Below the pieces are notes generated by a model that worked only from the letters and a program-made list of their open reading frames with translations, did no database searches and had not been told where the DNA came from. Below are positions 1-9,760 of a stretch of DNA of 64,000 nucleotides, piece by piece. Origin of the DNA: Capillidium heterosporum. Its lineage: Eukaryota > Entomophthoromycota > Entomophthoromycetes > Entomophthorales > Capillidiaceae. Made by a program: the position numbers and the translations under genes. The first letter of the stretch is position 1, and every line of letters begins with the position of its first letter. The stretch covers positions 1-64,000 of the forward strand of contig WBMQ01000012.1 in the NCBI GenBank assembly GCA_016630905.1. Direction: 5' to 3'.

Positions 1-44
1 CACCATCATTAGTTAGATCTAGCAGCACCCCCTTGGACCTTACA
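1..44 (+). mobile_element. LTR family B, 3' tip (cut by window edge)
   Basis: The last bases of a B-family LTR, ending CCTTGGACCTTACA. It is joined directly to a second B copy that starts inside the LTR (position 45) rather than at its TGTAACAACC tip. Orientation follows the family reading frame and its AATAAA signal. Confidence 0.7.
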
Positions 45-396
45 TTACTCACCTCTTGATCTTAACCATCAACTATAGCTATTGCAACAGCCTAATCTGT
101 TTCCCTTGCCATAGCTGTCTCTGACAGCCTGATTCTGTTTCGTCTATGAATAAAGTATTGTTCCTGGTTAGCCTTTTAGTTATTAGATTGTGCAAATATG
201 TAGTTTGACTTCTATATCCTTTTAGCTCACTTCATTCAAACTTTCTTCACTTCCTATTAGACTTACCTCCTTTGGGTGATTCATATTACCAATGTTGTGG
301 TTGGCATTAGTTCTACTGTCCTGATCTCTCATGTTATATGCTCCCATTATGACACCATCATTAGTTGGATCTAATAGCACCCCCTTGGACCTTACA
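45..396 (+). mobile_element. LTR family B, R-U5 part without U3
   Basis: Matches the second half of complete B LTRs (for example 37085-37782), from TTACTCACCTCTTGATC to the terminal CCTTACA. It contains ATGAATAAAG as a likely poly(A) signal and a decayed version of the family reading frame that begins MWFDFY in better copies. It lies inside the integrase remnant of the minus-strand gypsy element. The missing U3 and the start just at TTACTCACC suggest truncation at or near the transcription start. Confidence 0.7.
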
Positions 397-600
397 CATG
401 TTACAATTTGCTACCCACTCTTTGACATGTCAAGCTAGGCAAGGCCAGATGAAATCTCAGAACACTAGTTCATAGGTCTTCTTTAGGCCAAAGTGTCTGG
501 CTACTGAGGAGTCATGGCATGCTTGGAGGATCTTGGTTTAGGTTTTTAGAGACAGTACTAAAATCTTGTTCTTACAGTATAATAAGTCATTGATCAGACA
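397..600 (-). pseudogene. Ty3/gypsy integrase N-terminal zinc domain remnant
   Basis: Minus-strand translation gives the H2C2 integrase signature: CHDSSVARHFGLKKTYELV, later WP and a VKEWVANCNM stretch, where family members usually have HDS..AGHFG..KT..L, then WPG, and finally Cys-X2-Cys. In-frame stops interrupt it, and the B-family LTR at 396 cuts it before the last cysteine. The catalytic DDE part of the integrase is not present in the window. This is the most 3' surviving part of the minus-strand pol gene. Confidence 0.75.
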
Positions 601-2211
601 ATACTGGTGAATCTTGGAATATGCAAAAGGTATCTTACCTTTCAAGTGCTGGATTACTTAGATTGAGAACTTACAGCTATATTGAGCTTTTCTTACAAGT
701 TCAATTAATGTTAATTCAGCCATAATTGCTAACAGTTGATGAGGGCAAATTATATGTTAGGTGCTGTTACTTTCTTTTTCTTCAGTTGTAATTTGGTAAT
801 CTTATCAGTGACTTAGAGCATCTAGTAGGATTTGAGTTACTCCAGGTTTATAAATGATCTTGATCTTGTATTGTGCTATATCAAGCCACTACCTTGCTTG
901 CTGGCTAGTTAGCACCTTACTAGTCATAAATGATTTGAGATTCTTATAGTTACAGTAAATAATTACTGGAAAGGGAGAGCTGTGGATATAGTACTTCCAG
1001 TGTTTAAGGGAATCTTTTATAGCAAGTAGCTCCTTATTATGTACATCATAGTTGATTGCTGAACCTACAAACTTATACAAGAAATAGCTAATAGGTTGGA
1101 GGATTTCTTGATCATTGGTTTGGAGCAGGATAGCTTCTATAGCATAGTTTAAGGCATCAGTTTGCAGGATAAATGGAATCTTTAGGTTTGCTGCTTGTAA
1201 AACTGGGCTTTCTGTAATCTCTTTGCAAAGCTGAACAAAGGCTTGTTTACATTCTTCTGTCTAGGTGATTGTCTTTGGCTTGCCCTTTGTTAGTTAGGTA
1301 AGAGGTAGAGCTTTCTGAAAGTAATTGGCAATGAACTTCTGCAAGAAGTTCACTAAGCCTAGGAATCCTTATAGTGATTTCAGATTGGTAGGACAAGGCC
1401 AGAGTTGAACTGCTTCAACTTTATTCTGTGTTACTCCAATGCTTGCTTCACCTACTTGAAACTCTAAAAATTCAATCAATGACTTGTGAAATTCGCATTT
1501 TTCAGGTTGGATACATAACTTGTTAGCCTTCAATAGTCTGAGTACTTGACAAACCTACTCTTTGTGCTCTTCTAGCAAATTACTATAGATTATAATATCA
1601 TCCAGGTATATGGTTATGAATTTATCGAGAATAGGAGCTAGGATGTTGTTCATGAAGCTTTGAAAAGCTGCTGGTGCATTAGTAAGCCCAAATGGCATAA
1701 CCAACCACTCAAACTGCCCATATCAGCAAGTGAAAGCTGTTTTCCACTCATCCCCATTATTGATTCGAAGAAGATGGTAAGCATTAACCAAATCAAGCTT
1801 TGTAAACTACTTTTTCTCTACTACTTGCTTTAGTAAGTTTTCGAGGTTAAGGATAGGATACTGGTCTTTAATAGTATTGGCATTCAGTACTCAGTAATCT
1901 ATACAAAGTCTCTTATTGTTGGGTCCTTTCTAGACAAAGATAACTGGAGATGCTGCTAGTGAACTGGACTTTTGTATAAACTCTTTGCTAAGTAGATTGT
2001 CAATCAGATCTTTTAACTGCTGTAGGTCTGGTTTTGACATTGGATACACTTAACCTTTAGGAAGCTGTAAGGCATCTTTCAGTTTGATCTTCAAATCCTC
2101 TGCTTGATAGGCAGCTAACATATGACAGAATTCCTTAGCAAATAACACTTTGGATGGTTGGTACTCTGTAGGTAGTGTCTTTTGTAATGACAGTTCATTA
2201 TTGACAGTTTC
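601..2211 (-). pseudogene. Ty3/gypsy reverse transcriptase-RNase H, decayed
   Basis: Reads right to left as a pol polyprotein. Near 2050-2210 is the segment leading into RT (EYQPSKVLFAKEF). Then come conserved RT blocks: FTKLDLVNAYH near 1790, [15 protein letters not shown] near 1680 and the catalytic YLDDIIIYS near 1590-1620. Next are GFLGLVNF-like and LTKGKP-like segments of the connection, and RNase H with KELLAIKDSLKHWKYY (around 990-1050) and NYKNLKSF. Several in-frame stops occur, mostly TAG/TAA where the family has Gln. One open RNase H stretch (889-1080) remains. The element is dead, but family membership is clear from motif order PR-RT-RH-IN. Confidence 0.9.
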
Positions 2212-2216
2212 GATTG

Positions 2217-3014
2217 TGTAGGGAAGTCTCTCTAGGAGTGCAGGGCTAGGCTTAAGGTAAGCTAATATAGTGGTGATCACACCAATAAAACTAAAGAAGC
2301 TCAACGCCATTGCTTTAACAGCTGAGACTTTAGTAGCAATCTGAACCCAAAGTTAGTTTATAAAGACAAACAAGGCCACAGTCATGATGAGGCCAAGAAG
2401 GGTGGTAATATCCATTGGGTTCTAGTACTTAATTCTGTCTAATTGGCTCTAATCCTAATCCTGAGCAATTCTAATCTAATGCTATTCTGTGAATCCTAAG
2501 CTAATCCTAAGCTATCCTTGATCCAACACTATTCTGTATATCAACTTTAGGCTACTTTAAGTTGGCAATATTCTGGTTTGACTTCTGGCTAATTTAACAG
2601 TTACAGGAAATTGGGTCTAATCAGCGTGCAGTGATTATAACAAAGGGAAATTGAAATATTTATTATGAGATAATCACTTGTCAAAAAGTTATACAAGTCA
2701 AAGGGGTTTATATAAGGGTAGGAGATGAGGACAACAGGACAATGGAGATGCTAATGACTAGTCCTTCATTAGGCAGATGGTGTGTATCCATCATGCTTTG
2801 AGGGTGGACCAGGAGAATCTATTAGTGATATGTTATGATCTAATATGTTAATTGTTATTCAGTTCAAGCAGAGACTCTGCCTTTTTGCAATTAATTATTA
2901 AGTGACTGAGAACTAATCTATTGCAAGGTTGAAACAGTATTAGAGCTATGGTTTACACAGCTAGAAGGGTTATCAAGCTGATTCTCTAGAGAAGCCATCT
3001 GAGGTTTTGTTACA
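2217..3014 (-). mobile_element. Solo LTR, family C, inserted in gypsy pol
   Basis: 798 bp, the same length as the C copy at 38730-39527. On the minus strand it starts TGTAACAAAACC and ends CTTCCCTACA. It has a perfect 5-bp TSD (GATTG on the plus strand, 2212-2216 and 3015-3019). It splits the host pol frame between protease and RT. The LTR reading frame (ALSFFSFIGVITT..., 2217-2310) happens to run on into RT. The rest of that leader frame is interrupted. Confidence 0.92.
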
Positions 3015-3625
3015 GATTGGGTTGATAATTGGGATATCTGTCTTAGTAACAGAGTTTAAGGTAAACTCTTTATGTTCAGGGTAACCAGGCAATAGGCATG
3101 TCGAGCCTGTTAGCCATTCTAACATATTTGTTTCATAATTCAGTTTTCTATGAATCTTACATAGCCAAGGTATTTCTATAATAATTGGGAAACTCTGTAA
3201 GTTAGCTACTGTAAAGGGCTGATGAGTAGTATTGTTTCTAATCTGTAACTTATAGGCTAGGGTCTTTTTGGTAATTCTAGGTATTAATACAGGTCCACCA
3301 TTTAGTGAGTGGATTGGAACTACTAGCTCTTTTCCAAGATGAAGATTTAAGGTAGTGTAGAGTTGTTTATCAATAAGACATTCAGTGCTTCCTGTATCTA
3401 TTAGGGCAAATGTATGAAACACATGTGTCATGTCTGGCAGTTGGTGTCCAAACTTATTGACAATAAGATTGGGTAAGTAATGTAACAAAATTTTGATTAA
3501 ACTTTGAGAAAAGTATAGGAACAATAAAGTATAAATCAGAGATGTTACAGGTTTGGGTCCAGTCAGATTTACTCTGCTACTACTGGACTCTATACAAAAT
3601 TTGGTTGACCACTTAGACATTCATG
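3015..3625 (-). pseudogene. Ty3/gypsy aspartic protease region
   Basis: The minus-strand frame from 3620 contains FALIDTGSTECLIDK, a retropepsin-type active site (Asp-Thr-Gly-Ser), followed by beta-rich sequence and an LLPGYPEHKEF segment. It is interrupted at 3014 by the C-family LTR. The true pol frame continues at 2211 once that LTR and one TSD copy are removed. It lies between the zinc knuckle (3629-3763) and RT, the usual Ty3/gypsy order. Confidence 0.8.
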
Positions 3626-3628
3626 CAT

Positions 3629-3763
3629 TCAGTAATCTGTCTGGCAATATTTAAAATAGCAACCTTCAGCTATCAGTTTGGTTCTCTCTTTTTCTGAATG
3701 CTGAGTGTTTATGGAACCTACAAGGTTTGACTTAGGCCTCCAGTTTGATATAGGTTGATTTTT
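3629..3763 (-). pseudogene. Gag C-terminus with degenerate zinc knuckle
   Basis: The minus-strand frame reads NQPISNWRPKS, then LIAEGCYFKYCQTDY. This resembles a CCHC knuckle (C-X2-C-X4-H-X4-C) with Cys and His positions lost by G-to-A type changes. Removing the A-family LTR (3764-4353) and one TSD copy restores an uninterrupted junction AIR-NQPISN with Gag to its right. The apparent longer open frame beginning inside the LTR (MLKDSPSS...) is therefore a by-product of the insertion. Confidence 0.7.
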
Positions 3764-4353
3764 TGTTGGCTGGTTGCCCTCGCCAGATGTCTGACCACTG
3801 GCTTGGACTTCCAGTTGAGTGGGTTTGGCCGAACTTGGTGAGTCCTTCAGCATGGGACGTGATATGTATATTGTGTTGTGGGCTAGCTAATTTAGATACG
3901 TCGAACCTTCTACAGCCAATGAAAATCTTTAAAACTCTCTATCTTCGTAAAACTACTGGCTAATAATATTCGTTTATTTAGACTAATCTTCACGAAATCC
4001 TTTCAATCCTCCAAAAATCTTCTCACTTCTTCCCAAAAGAATCCCTCCTTTTCTTCTCTTCCATCTTTGATATATATATCGTAATTTGGGAGATAGTCCT
4101 AATTTGGCGTCCTGTAAGTGGATTCTTTTCTAACAAGGGGTAGGTGTGCGTTTTCGTCGTAGTATTCCATCATTAAGTTAAGACCCAATCATTCGTACTT
4201 TAAAAGGATAGTTAATTTTAAATAGGGTTAGATACATTGAGGGTTGATTGGTGTGATACAAATGGTTTAAAGTAAATCGTTTGTGAAAGATAACCTATTG
4301 TGAAAAATGATCTGATGTTCAATATACAACTTCTCTGAAGAGCTAAGTTGACA
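3764..4353 (-). mobile_element. Solo LTR, family A (short form), in gag
   Basis: 590 bp, minus orientation, TGTCAACTTAGC...CAGCCAACA. Flanks on the minus strand are AGAAA and AAAAA, which I read as a TSD with one G-to-A change. Removing it with one TSD copy rejoins Gag in frame. The same LTR, at the same site in the same gag sequence, occurs at 9961-10550, so the insertion predates that duplication. It contains TATATATATC and the U5 frame MLKDSPSSAKPTQLEV. Confidence 0.88.
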
Positions 4354-4991
4354 TTTCTTATGGCACTTTAGGCTGTTATCAATATAAGCCATTTTAGAGA
4401 GTCAGTCTTCTCTGTTTTTAAGAGCAAGTTGGATGCTAAATGATTAGGTAATCCATTCATATATAAGTCTTTTAAATATTCTGCTTGATACTCTGCTTAG
4501 CAGCCAAGTTCTAGGAAAATTTGGTTATATTTGTTGATGTCACTACCATTTAGTTATAACTTAAGAAGTTCATGTTTAGCTTGGCTAGGACTGGGCAAAA
4601 ATCGTTTTTTAAATTCTTTAAGAGTTTCGTAGGTCAAATTGGTACCTCGATCTTCTCTTAATTGTGTGGCCCAAAGTAAGGGCTCTCCTTCCAGTTGCGA
4701 GATAAAATATGTCAATTTTGAGGAATCCTCCATGTTATTCTGGCAGTACTTCACCATATTGTCGACGCCGGCTAACCAGGACCGGATTTGCAATGGGCTG
4801 GAACCAAGACAGGGCTTGACGGATGGTAATCCTGGTACTCCAAACAAGATAGTCGCCTTACTGGTTTCTGTGGCATTCTGGGCTTCACAAATCATCTTAG
4901 ATCTGGAAGAATCAGTATCAATATACCTGTCCTTATTGAGCAAATGCTTGGTAACATATATAATGATTAAGCCAGTTGCTACTATACCAAG
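4354..4991 (-). pseudogene. Ty3/gypsy Gag, middle part
   Basis: The open minus-strand part (4943-4554) is near-identical to the plus-strand Gag at 9361-9760. It contains the capsid-like core LEGEPLLWATQLRED and LKEFKKRFLPSPSQAKHELL, typical of gypsy Gag. Downstream, to 4354, three TAA codons interrupt an otherwise matching frame (GSDINKYNQIFLELG, NGLPNHLASNLLLK). Each fits a CAA-to-TAA change. Upstream the frame is split by the long A-family LTR at 4992-5911. Confidence 0.85.
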
Positions 4992-5911
4992 TGTTGGCTG
5001 GTTGCCCTCACTGAGTGTTTGACCACTGGCTCGGACTTCCAGTCAAGTGGGTTTGGCCGAACTTGGTGAGTCCTTCGGCATGGGACATGACATGTGTATT
5101 GTGTTGTGGGCTGACTAATATAGATGTGGCAACTGCTCTACAATTAAATCCAATATAAAAGCTTTATTCTTGCAACACTTCTGATTAGGAACCCTTAAAA
5201 CATTATAATCAACCTAACCCAAACTTAATCTACAATTAGGGCGAACTCAAAAGAAAGGTCCCAAACAATTCTGATAAACTGACTCAGAAACTCTCTTTTC
5301 CTCTATTGATGAAAGCAATCCAGAAACTCTTTTTCTTTCCCTCTTGTTCTTTCACCGTCCTTTTTGTCCTCCTATCTGTTTCTTCTTGTTTGGTGGTCTG
5401 TTTCCCGTTTTTGTCCTCTTCTTATCCTCTCTCTCTTTTCTCTCTCTGTCTGTTTTTTCTCTCTGTCTCCTCTCCTCTCTGTCTCTTTTTCCTTTTTCTC
5501 TTTCTCTTCCTTTGTCCTCCTTATATGGTAGATCCGAAACAAGGCATAATTTGGAGGCTTGTTAGTGAACTCTTTTCTTAATGAACCGGAGAGTCACTAT
5601 CCTAATTACTGCTGTCCGCCTCCGCATTTTGGATTCACTTTCTCTGCAAGTCAACCATCAGAGAAATCCGGCATTAAGTCCGAAATCCCAAACTTACCTT
5701 CTCAATAGAAATTGGTCTTAGGTAATTTGAGCACTTCGCTATTAGTTAGAATATATACTAATGAATGGTAGGTATTTCAAAGCACAGGGATGAATATGTA
5801 ACTATATCATCCCAAAATGCTCTGTCCAGTAGTAGCCAAATCGTAGGTTTCTTATGAAAAATTAATGTTCCAATGTTTGACACCCAACTTAGCCTGAGAG
5901 CTAAGTTGACA
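4992..5911 (-). mobile_element. Solo LTR, family A (long form), in gag
   Basis: 920 bp, minus orientation, with a perfect 5-bp TSD (CCAAG at 4987-4991 and 5912-5916). It differs from short A LTRs by an extra internal block that is almost pure pyrimidine on the plus strand (about 5340-5520). It interrupts Gag between ...IYYILG and the VTKHLLNKD segment, as shown by the uninterrupted copy at 9026-9760. Confidence 0.93.
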
Positions 5912-6011
5912 CCAAGTATGTAGTAGATCATTTTGAGGAAGAGGTTATTCAAATCAAATTGGGACCAACTGGTTGGAAGCTAGCTAGCTATAAGAATAAA
6001 AGTTATTATAT
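5912..6011 (-). pseudogene. Gag fragment following the D-family 5' LTR
   Basis: The minus-strand sequence corresponds to the internal start of the intact copy at 9228-9330 (ASWLPTSWSQFDLN, then MIYYILG). Differences from that copy are mainly C-to-T or G-to-A. It connects LTR D (6012-7607) with the rest of Gag beyond the A-family LTR. Confidence 0.8.
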
Positions 6012-7607
6012 TGTTGGGAAATGTCTACAAGGAATATTCATCAGCTAGGGTTAGCTAGGAGGTAACAGTAGCCAGGACTCCATAAAGGCTAAGAACATTG
6101 ACTATAAGGCTATATAAGGAGGAGGCTTGTGCTTGTAGCTTAATCTAGAGGCAGTAAGTAGATAGGGATACTTTAATGATAGCCAGCAGGCTAAGGAGCA
6201 CATTTGGATTCATTGGTTTAGGAAGGTTCTAGGGTTTAGTTCAGATCAATTTGGTTTAGTTCTATCATTTAGTTTAGGTTAGTGCAACTCTATATTATAG
6301 AGAGATGCTGATTATCAGTTCTACGTTATACTATGTAGGAAATCTATACTATGCTAATAGTAGAAGAAAATATCAAATGTTCAATACATTTATTTAATAA
6401 TTACTTGACCTATTACTAAGTTCACTGTGGGCCTTATATAGGTGACTTGTCTTTAGTAGTCAATATTCTAGATACTAGTGATTAGTATTTATCTAAACTC
6501 CAGTATCATAACTTATTTGGTTTTTCTGGGAAATAATTGTGATCTTTAAGGAGTACAAAAAATGAGACATAGTAACTGCAGAGTTGATCACTTGATTCCT
6601 ATTATAAGTGTAAGGTCTAGGGAAATACCACTAGATCCAACTAATGATGGCATCATATTGCAAACTAATGACATGGTGGGTGAGGAAAGCAAAGCTAACA
6701 CCCACTACTGCATTGGTAACAAAGGACTAGATTCTCTAGAGGGCAGGTCAGATCGCCAAGTAGAGGAGGTACACCATAAGGAGTGCCTACATGATCGTAG
6801 TCACATCCCAGTTCCAAGAGGGGATAGAGAAGACATATGAAGGCTTGGGTGTGGACTGGGGCTAGACTAGAGAGGCCCTATCAGGTGAAGGTTAGGAAGC
6901 AGCCAATGCTACCATATTAGGATCAAAGGTAGGGGTAGGCTGATAGGTTAATGTGGGCTTGAAAGAGTTGATTGTATTAGTAATATTAATTGTCTAGAGG
7001 AGGTAAGATCCAAGAGTGGCAAGGATTGTTAACAGGTAATAAGAGGTAGAGAGGACAGGGGGATTAGACTACATAGAAATACTATACTGAAACAGGGAGA
7101 TGAGTAAAGAGACAAGACTTTATTCAAAACTAAGAAGCAAAGGCAGGCTGTCATAACAGCTATGGCTAGGAAGTGGGGTAAGTAACAGCTATTAGAAAAT
7201 AGCAAGGTGGAATGTTGTTAAGATACAGGCTTTTAGTAGCACCTTAGAGGTTTAAATACCCTTTTGGTATCTTGGCAATACTTGCTGAATATCTGAATCC
7301 TGATATCAGAATGCTATGCTGGTAATAACTGGGGTTCCTAACTTATAGCCAAAGCTAAGAATATGGAAAAATAGTCAAGAATATCTAATAAGTAGAACAG
7401 ATTTCTATTTGAAACTAGATATAAATGGAAAGTAGAAAATCGAAGATTGGTAAGAGAAATAAAAAATGGTGTAGTATACAAAGAAAGTTGGTCAATGACC
7501 TCATACTAGGAATTGTAACAATCAAGGTTGTTACAATAAGGGCATTTCTAGACTTGAATTCGATTTATAGAGTGAAACTACAGCTGATCTAGGAATATTT
7601 CCTTACA
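6012..7607 (-). mobile_element. LTR family D, 5' LTR of minus-strand element, interrupted
   Basis: On the minus strand it starts TGTAAGGAAATATTCC (ending at 7607) and ends TTTCCCAACA at 6012, next to Gag. It is about 669 bp once the nested B' LTR (6609-7535) is subtracted, against 717 bp for the D copy at 8511-9227. Compared with D copies at 8511 and 53613 it is heavily changed by C/T and G/A transitions. The part near 6480-6608 is the most diverged. No matching 3' LTR D is in the window. Confidence 0.8.
6609..7535 (-). mobile_element. Solo LTR, family B', inserted in LTR D
   Basis: 927 bp, with a perfect 5-bp TSD ATAAG (6604-6608 and 7536-7540). Sense is minus: the 5' tip is the dyad at 7514-7535 and the 3' tip is complementary to TGTAAGGTC at 6609. 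A decayed leader frame related to the one at 13421-13886 is visible, with TAG at the homologous position of the Pro-rich segment. Confidence 0.92.
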
Positions 7608-7628
7608 CTTAATATGGATTTTAAAATA

Positions 7629-8283
7629 TGTCAACTTAGCTCTTCAGCTAAGTCGTATTTCGAACATCAGGTTAGTTTTTCATAGTCAGCTTACATTTAT
7701 ACTACGTCCCAACAATGTGCTTCGGGTTATAAACTTTATCTCTCACCGAAGACTCACTTTAATCACCAGATGACCAGTTCTATCATACTAATCAGCTGTA
7801 CGAATCATTGGATCTGAACTTCAAGGGTGGACTACTGCGACCAGAACACATGCCTATCCCCTTGCAGAAGAAATATCCACTTACATATCGGTAAGTTATG
7901 ACTATCCCCAAAGCTATAATATATATATTGTACCTTTTAGACAGGAAAGAAGGAAGGGTTTTTCTTCAGAGGATTAAGGAATTGGAGAACACAAAGGATT
8001 TTGGTATTTCGTAGTTTGAGGTCTTTAAGGTTCTAAGATCATATATTGAGTTGGATTAGTTTTATTAAACGTCAAAAGGTTCTTAGCCAGTGGTTTTTCA
8101 GGGATTGAAAATTTTTAGTACTTTCATTGGTTGTAGAGGAATCAACCATATCTATATTAGTCAGCCCACAACACGATACATATATCACGTCCTATGCTGA
8201 AGGACTCACTAAGTTCGGCCGAACCCAATCAACTGGAAGTCCTAGTTAGTGGTCAGACACTTAGCAAGGGCGACCAGCCAACA
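7629..8283 (+). mobile_element. Solo LTR, family A (655 bp)
   Basis: TGTCAACTTAGC...CAGCCAACA with a perfect 5-bp TSD AAATA (7624-7628 and 8284-8288). Near its 3' end is the U5 frame, here MLKDSLSSAEPNQLEV, leading into the terminal GDQPT. Nothing is inserted in it. Between it and 8511 I see no gene, only AT-rich sequence. Confidence 0.93.
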
Positions 8284-8510
8284 AAATATATGCCAATATT
8301 TTAATAAAAGCAAGCTTTAAATTATGGCTTATAGGGTATTTATAAAATGCTAAACCTGTGTATATCTAGTATATTTTATATTAAGACAACCTTCAACTTT
8401 CACATATGCCTCTTAATGCTAATTTTGCTATAAAGTGAATCCTTCAAGTAGCTGGGACCATACATCAACTTGTAGGCTTTGATACATTTCTTTGTAGTCA
8501 AGTGCCTATT

Positions 8511-9227
8511 TGTAAGGAAATTCTTCTAATCAGCGGTAGTTTCACTTAACTAGAATTCAGTTTTACATTCCGGACGCATAGATTACCAGTTCGGCATCGA
8601 TTTTAGCAATGCTAGAAGTTCTTTTCTCTTTAGCATGAATTAAGCGTTTTATTTAGCATTGATGGTCTTTAAATCAATCTTGTCATTTCTGGGGTTAATG
8701 ACGAATGCCCAGAAAACAAGAGGAATAGTGTTACTGAGGGATTAGGGAAAACGTCAATTACCAGTACTCAAAGGACCAACTACTAAGGACAAGTCACCTA
8801 TATAAGACCCATGGTGAACTTAGTAGGAGGTCAAGTTATTATTAAATAAACGTATTGAATCATTTGATATTTCTTCTGCTATTGGCATAGTATAGACTCC
8901 CTGCATAGTATAACGTAGAACTGATAATCGGCATCCCTCGACAGTAGAGAGTTGCGCTGATCTGAACCGAACGATAGAACTGAACCGAATTGATCTGAAC
9001 TAGACCCTAGAACCCTCCTGAACCAATGAACCCGACTGTGCTCCTTAGCCTGATGGCTACTCTTGGAGTATTCCTATCCGCCCACCGTCTCTGGATTAGG
9101 CTCCAAGCACGAGCCTCCTCCTTATATAACCTTATGGTCAACGTTCTTAGCCTTTATAGAGTCCTGGCTACCATTGCTTCCTGGCTAACCCCAGCTGGTG
9201 AACGTTCCTTGTGGACGTTTCCCAACA
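8511..9227 (+). mobile_element. LTR family D, 5' LTR of truncated element
   Basis: 717 bp, TGTAAGGAAATTC...GACGTTTCCCAACA. Contains CCTATATAAGACCC near 8798-8811 as a likely promoter element, ATTAAATAAACG near 8845 as a possible poly(A) signal, and an ATG at 9026 that opens a frame running through the LTR end into Gag. The 5-bp flanks CTATT (left) and ATATA (internal side) are not a TSD, as expected for an LTR still joined to internal DNA. The matching minus-strand element is at 6012-7607. Confidence 0.88.
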
Positions 9228-9760
9228 ATATAATAACTTCTATCCTCACAGCCAGCTGGCTTCCAACCAGTTGGTCCCAATTTGATTTGAATAGCCTCTC
9301 CCTTGAAATGATCTACCACATACTCGGTATAGCAGCAACTGGCTTAATCATTGTATATGTTACCAAGCATTTGCTCAATAAGGACAGCTATATCGATACC
9401 GATTCTTCCAGATCTAAGACGATTTGTGAAGCCCAGAATGCCACAGAAACCAGTAAGGCGACTATCTTGTTTGGAGTACCAGGATTACCATCCGTCAAGC
9501 CCTGTCTTGGTTCCAGCCCATTGCAAATCCGGTCCTGGTTAGCCGGCGTCGACAATATGGTGAAGTACTGCCAGAATAACATGGAGGATTCCTCAAAATT
9601 GACATATTTTATCTCGCAACTGGAAGGAGAGCCCTTACTTTGGGCCACACAATTAAGAGAAGATCGAGGTACCAATTTGACCTACGAAACTCTTAAAGAA
9701 TTTAAAAAACGATTTTTGCCCAGTCCTAGCCAAGCTAAACATGAACTTCTTAAGTTATAA
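9026..9760 (+). CDS. Membrane-leader Gag starting in the LTR (family D)
   Basis: An ATG inside U5 starts a 244-codon open frame. Residues 1-67 are LTR-encoded, begin MNPTVLLSLMAT, and hold hydrophobic segments near residues 4-22 and 35-57. After the LTR end (9227) there is a further hydrophobic segment, about residues 97-115 (MIYHILGIAATGLIIVYV). From about residue 140 comes a gypsy-type Gag core with LEGEPLLWATQLRED and LKEFKKRF. The frame ends at TAA 9758-9760. Homologous coding sequence continues to 9954 with further TAA codons in place of Gln, so this copy is probably truncated by mutation. Gag family membership is well supported. Membrane anchoring is inferred from hydrophobicity. Confidence 0.8.
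   Translation: MNPTVLLSLMATLGVFLSAHRLWIRLQARASSLYNLMVNVLSLYRVLATIASWLTPAGERSLWTFPNNIITSILTASWLPTSWSQFDLNSLSLEMIYHILGIAATGLIIVYVTKHLLNKDSYIDTDSSRSKTICEAQNATETSKATILFGVPGLPSVKPCLGSSPLQIRSWLAGVDNMVKYCQNNMEDSSKLTYFISQLEGEPLLWATQLREDRGTNLTYETLKEFKKRFLPSPSQAKHELLKL

Noticed and set aside
3629-3853. A gene starting MLKDSPSS across the LTR A/gag junction
   Set aside because: Excising the LTR with one TSD copy restores a different, continuous Gag frame, so this open frame is made by the insertion.
5306-5581. Hydrophobic frames over the pyrimidine tract (and their mirror at 20327-20600)
   Set aside because: Low-complexity translation of a purine/pyrimidine tract inside an A LTR; open in several frames at once.
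9351-9675. Other frames overlapping Gag on both strands
   Set aside because: Shadows of the Gag coding sequence, mirrored in the inverse copy at 4639-5022.
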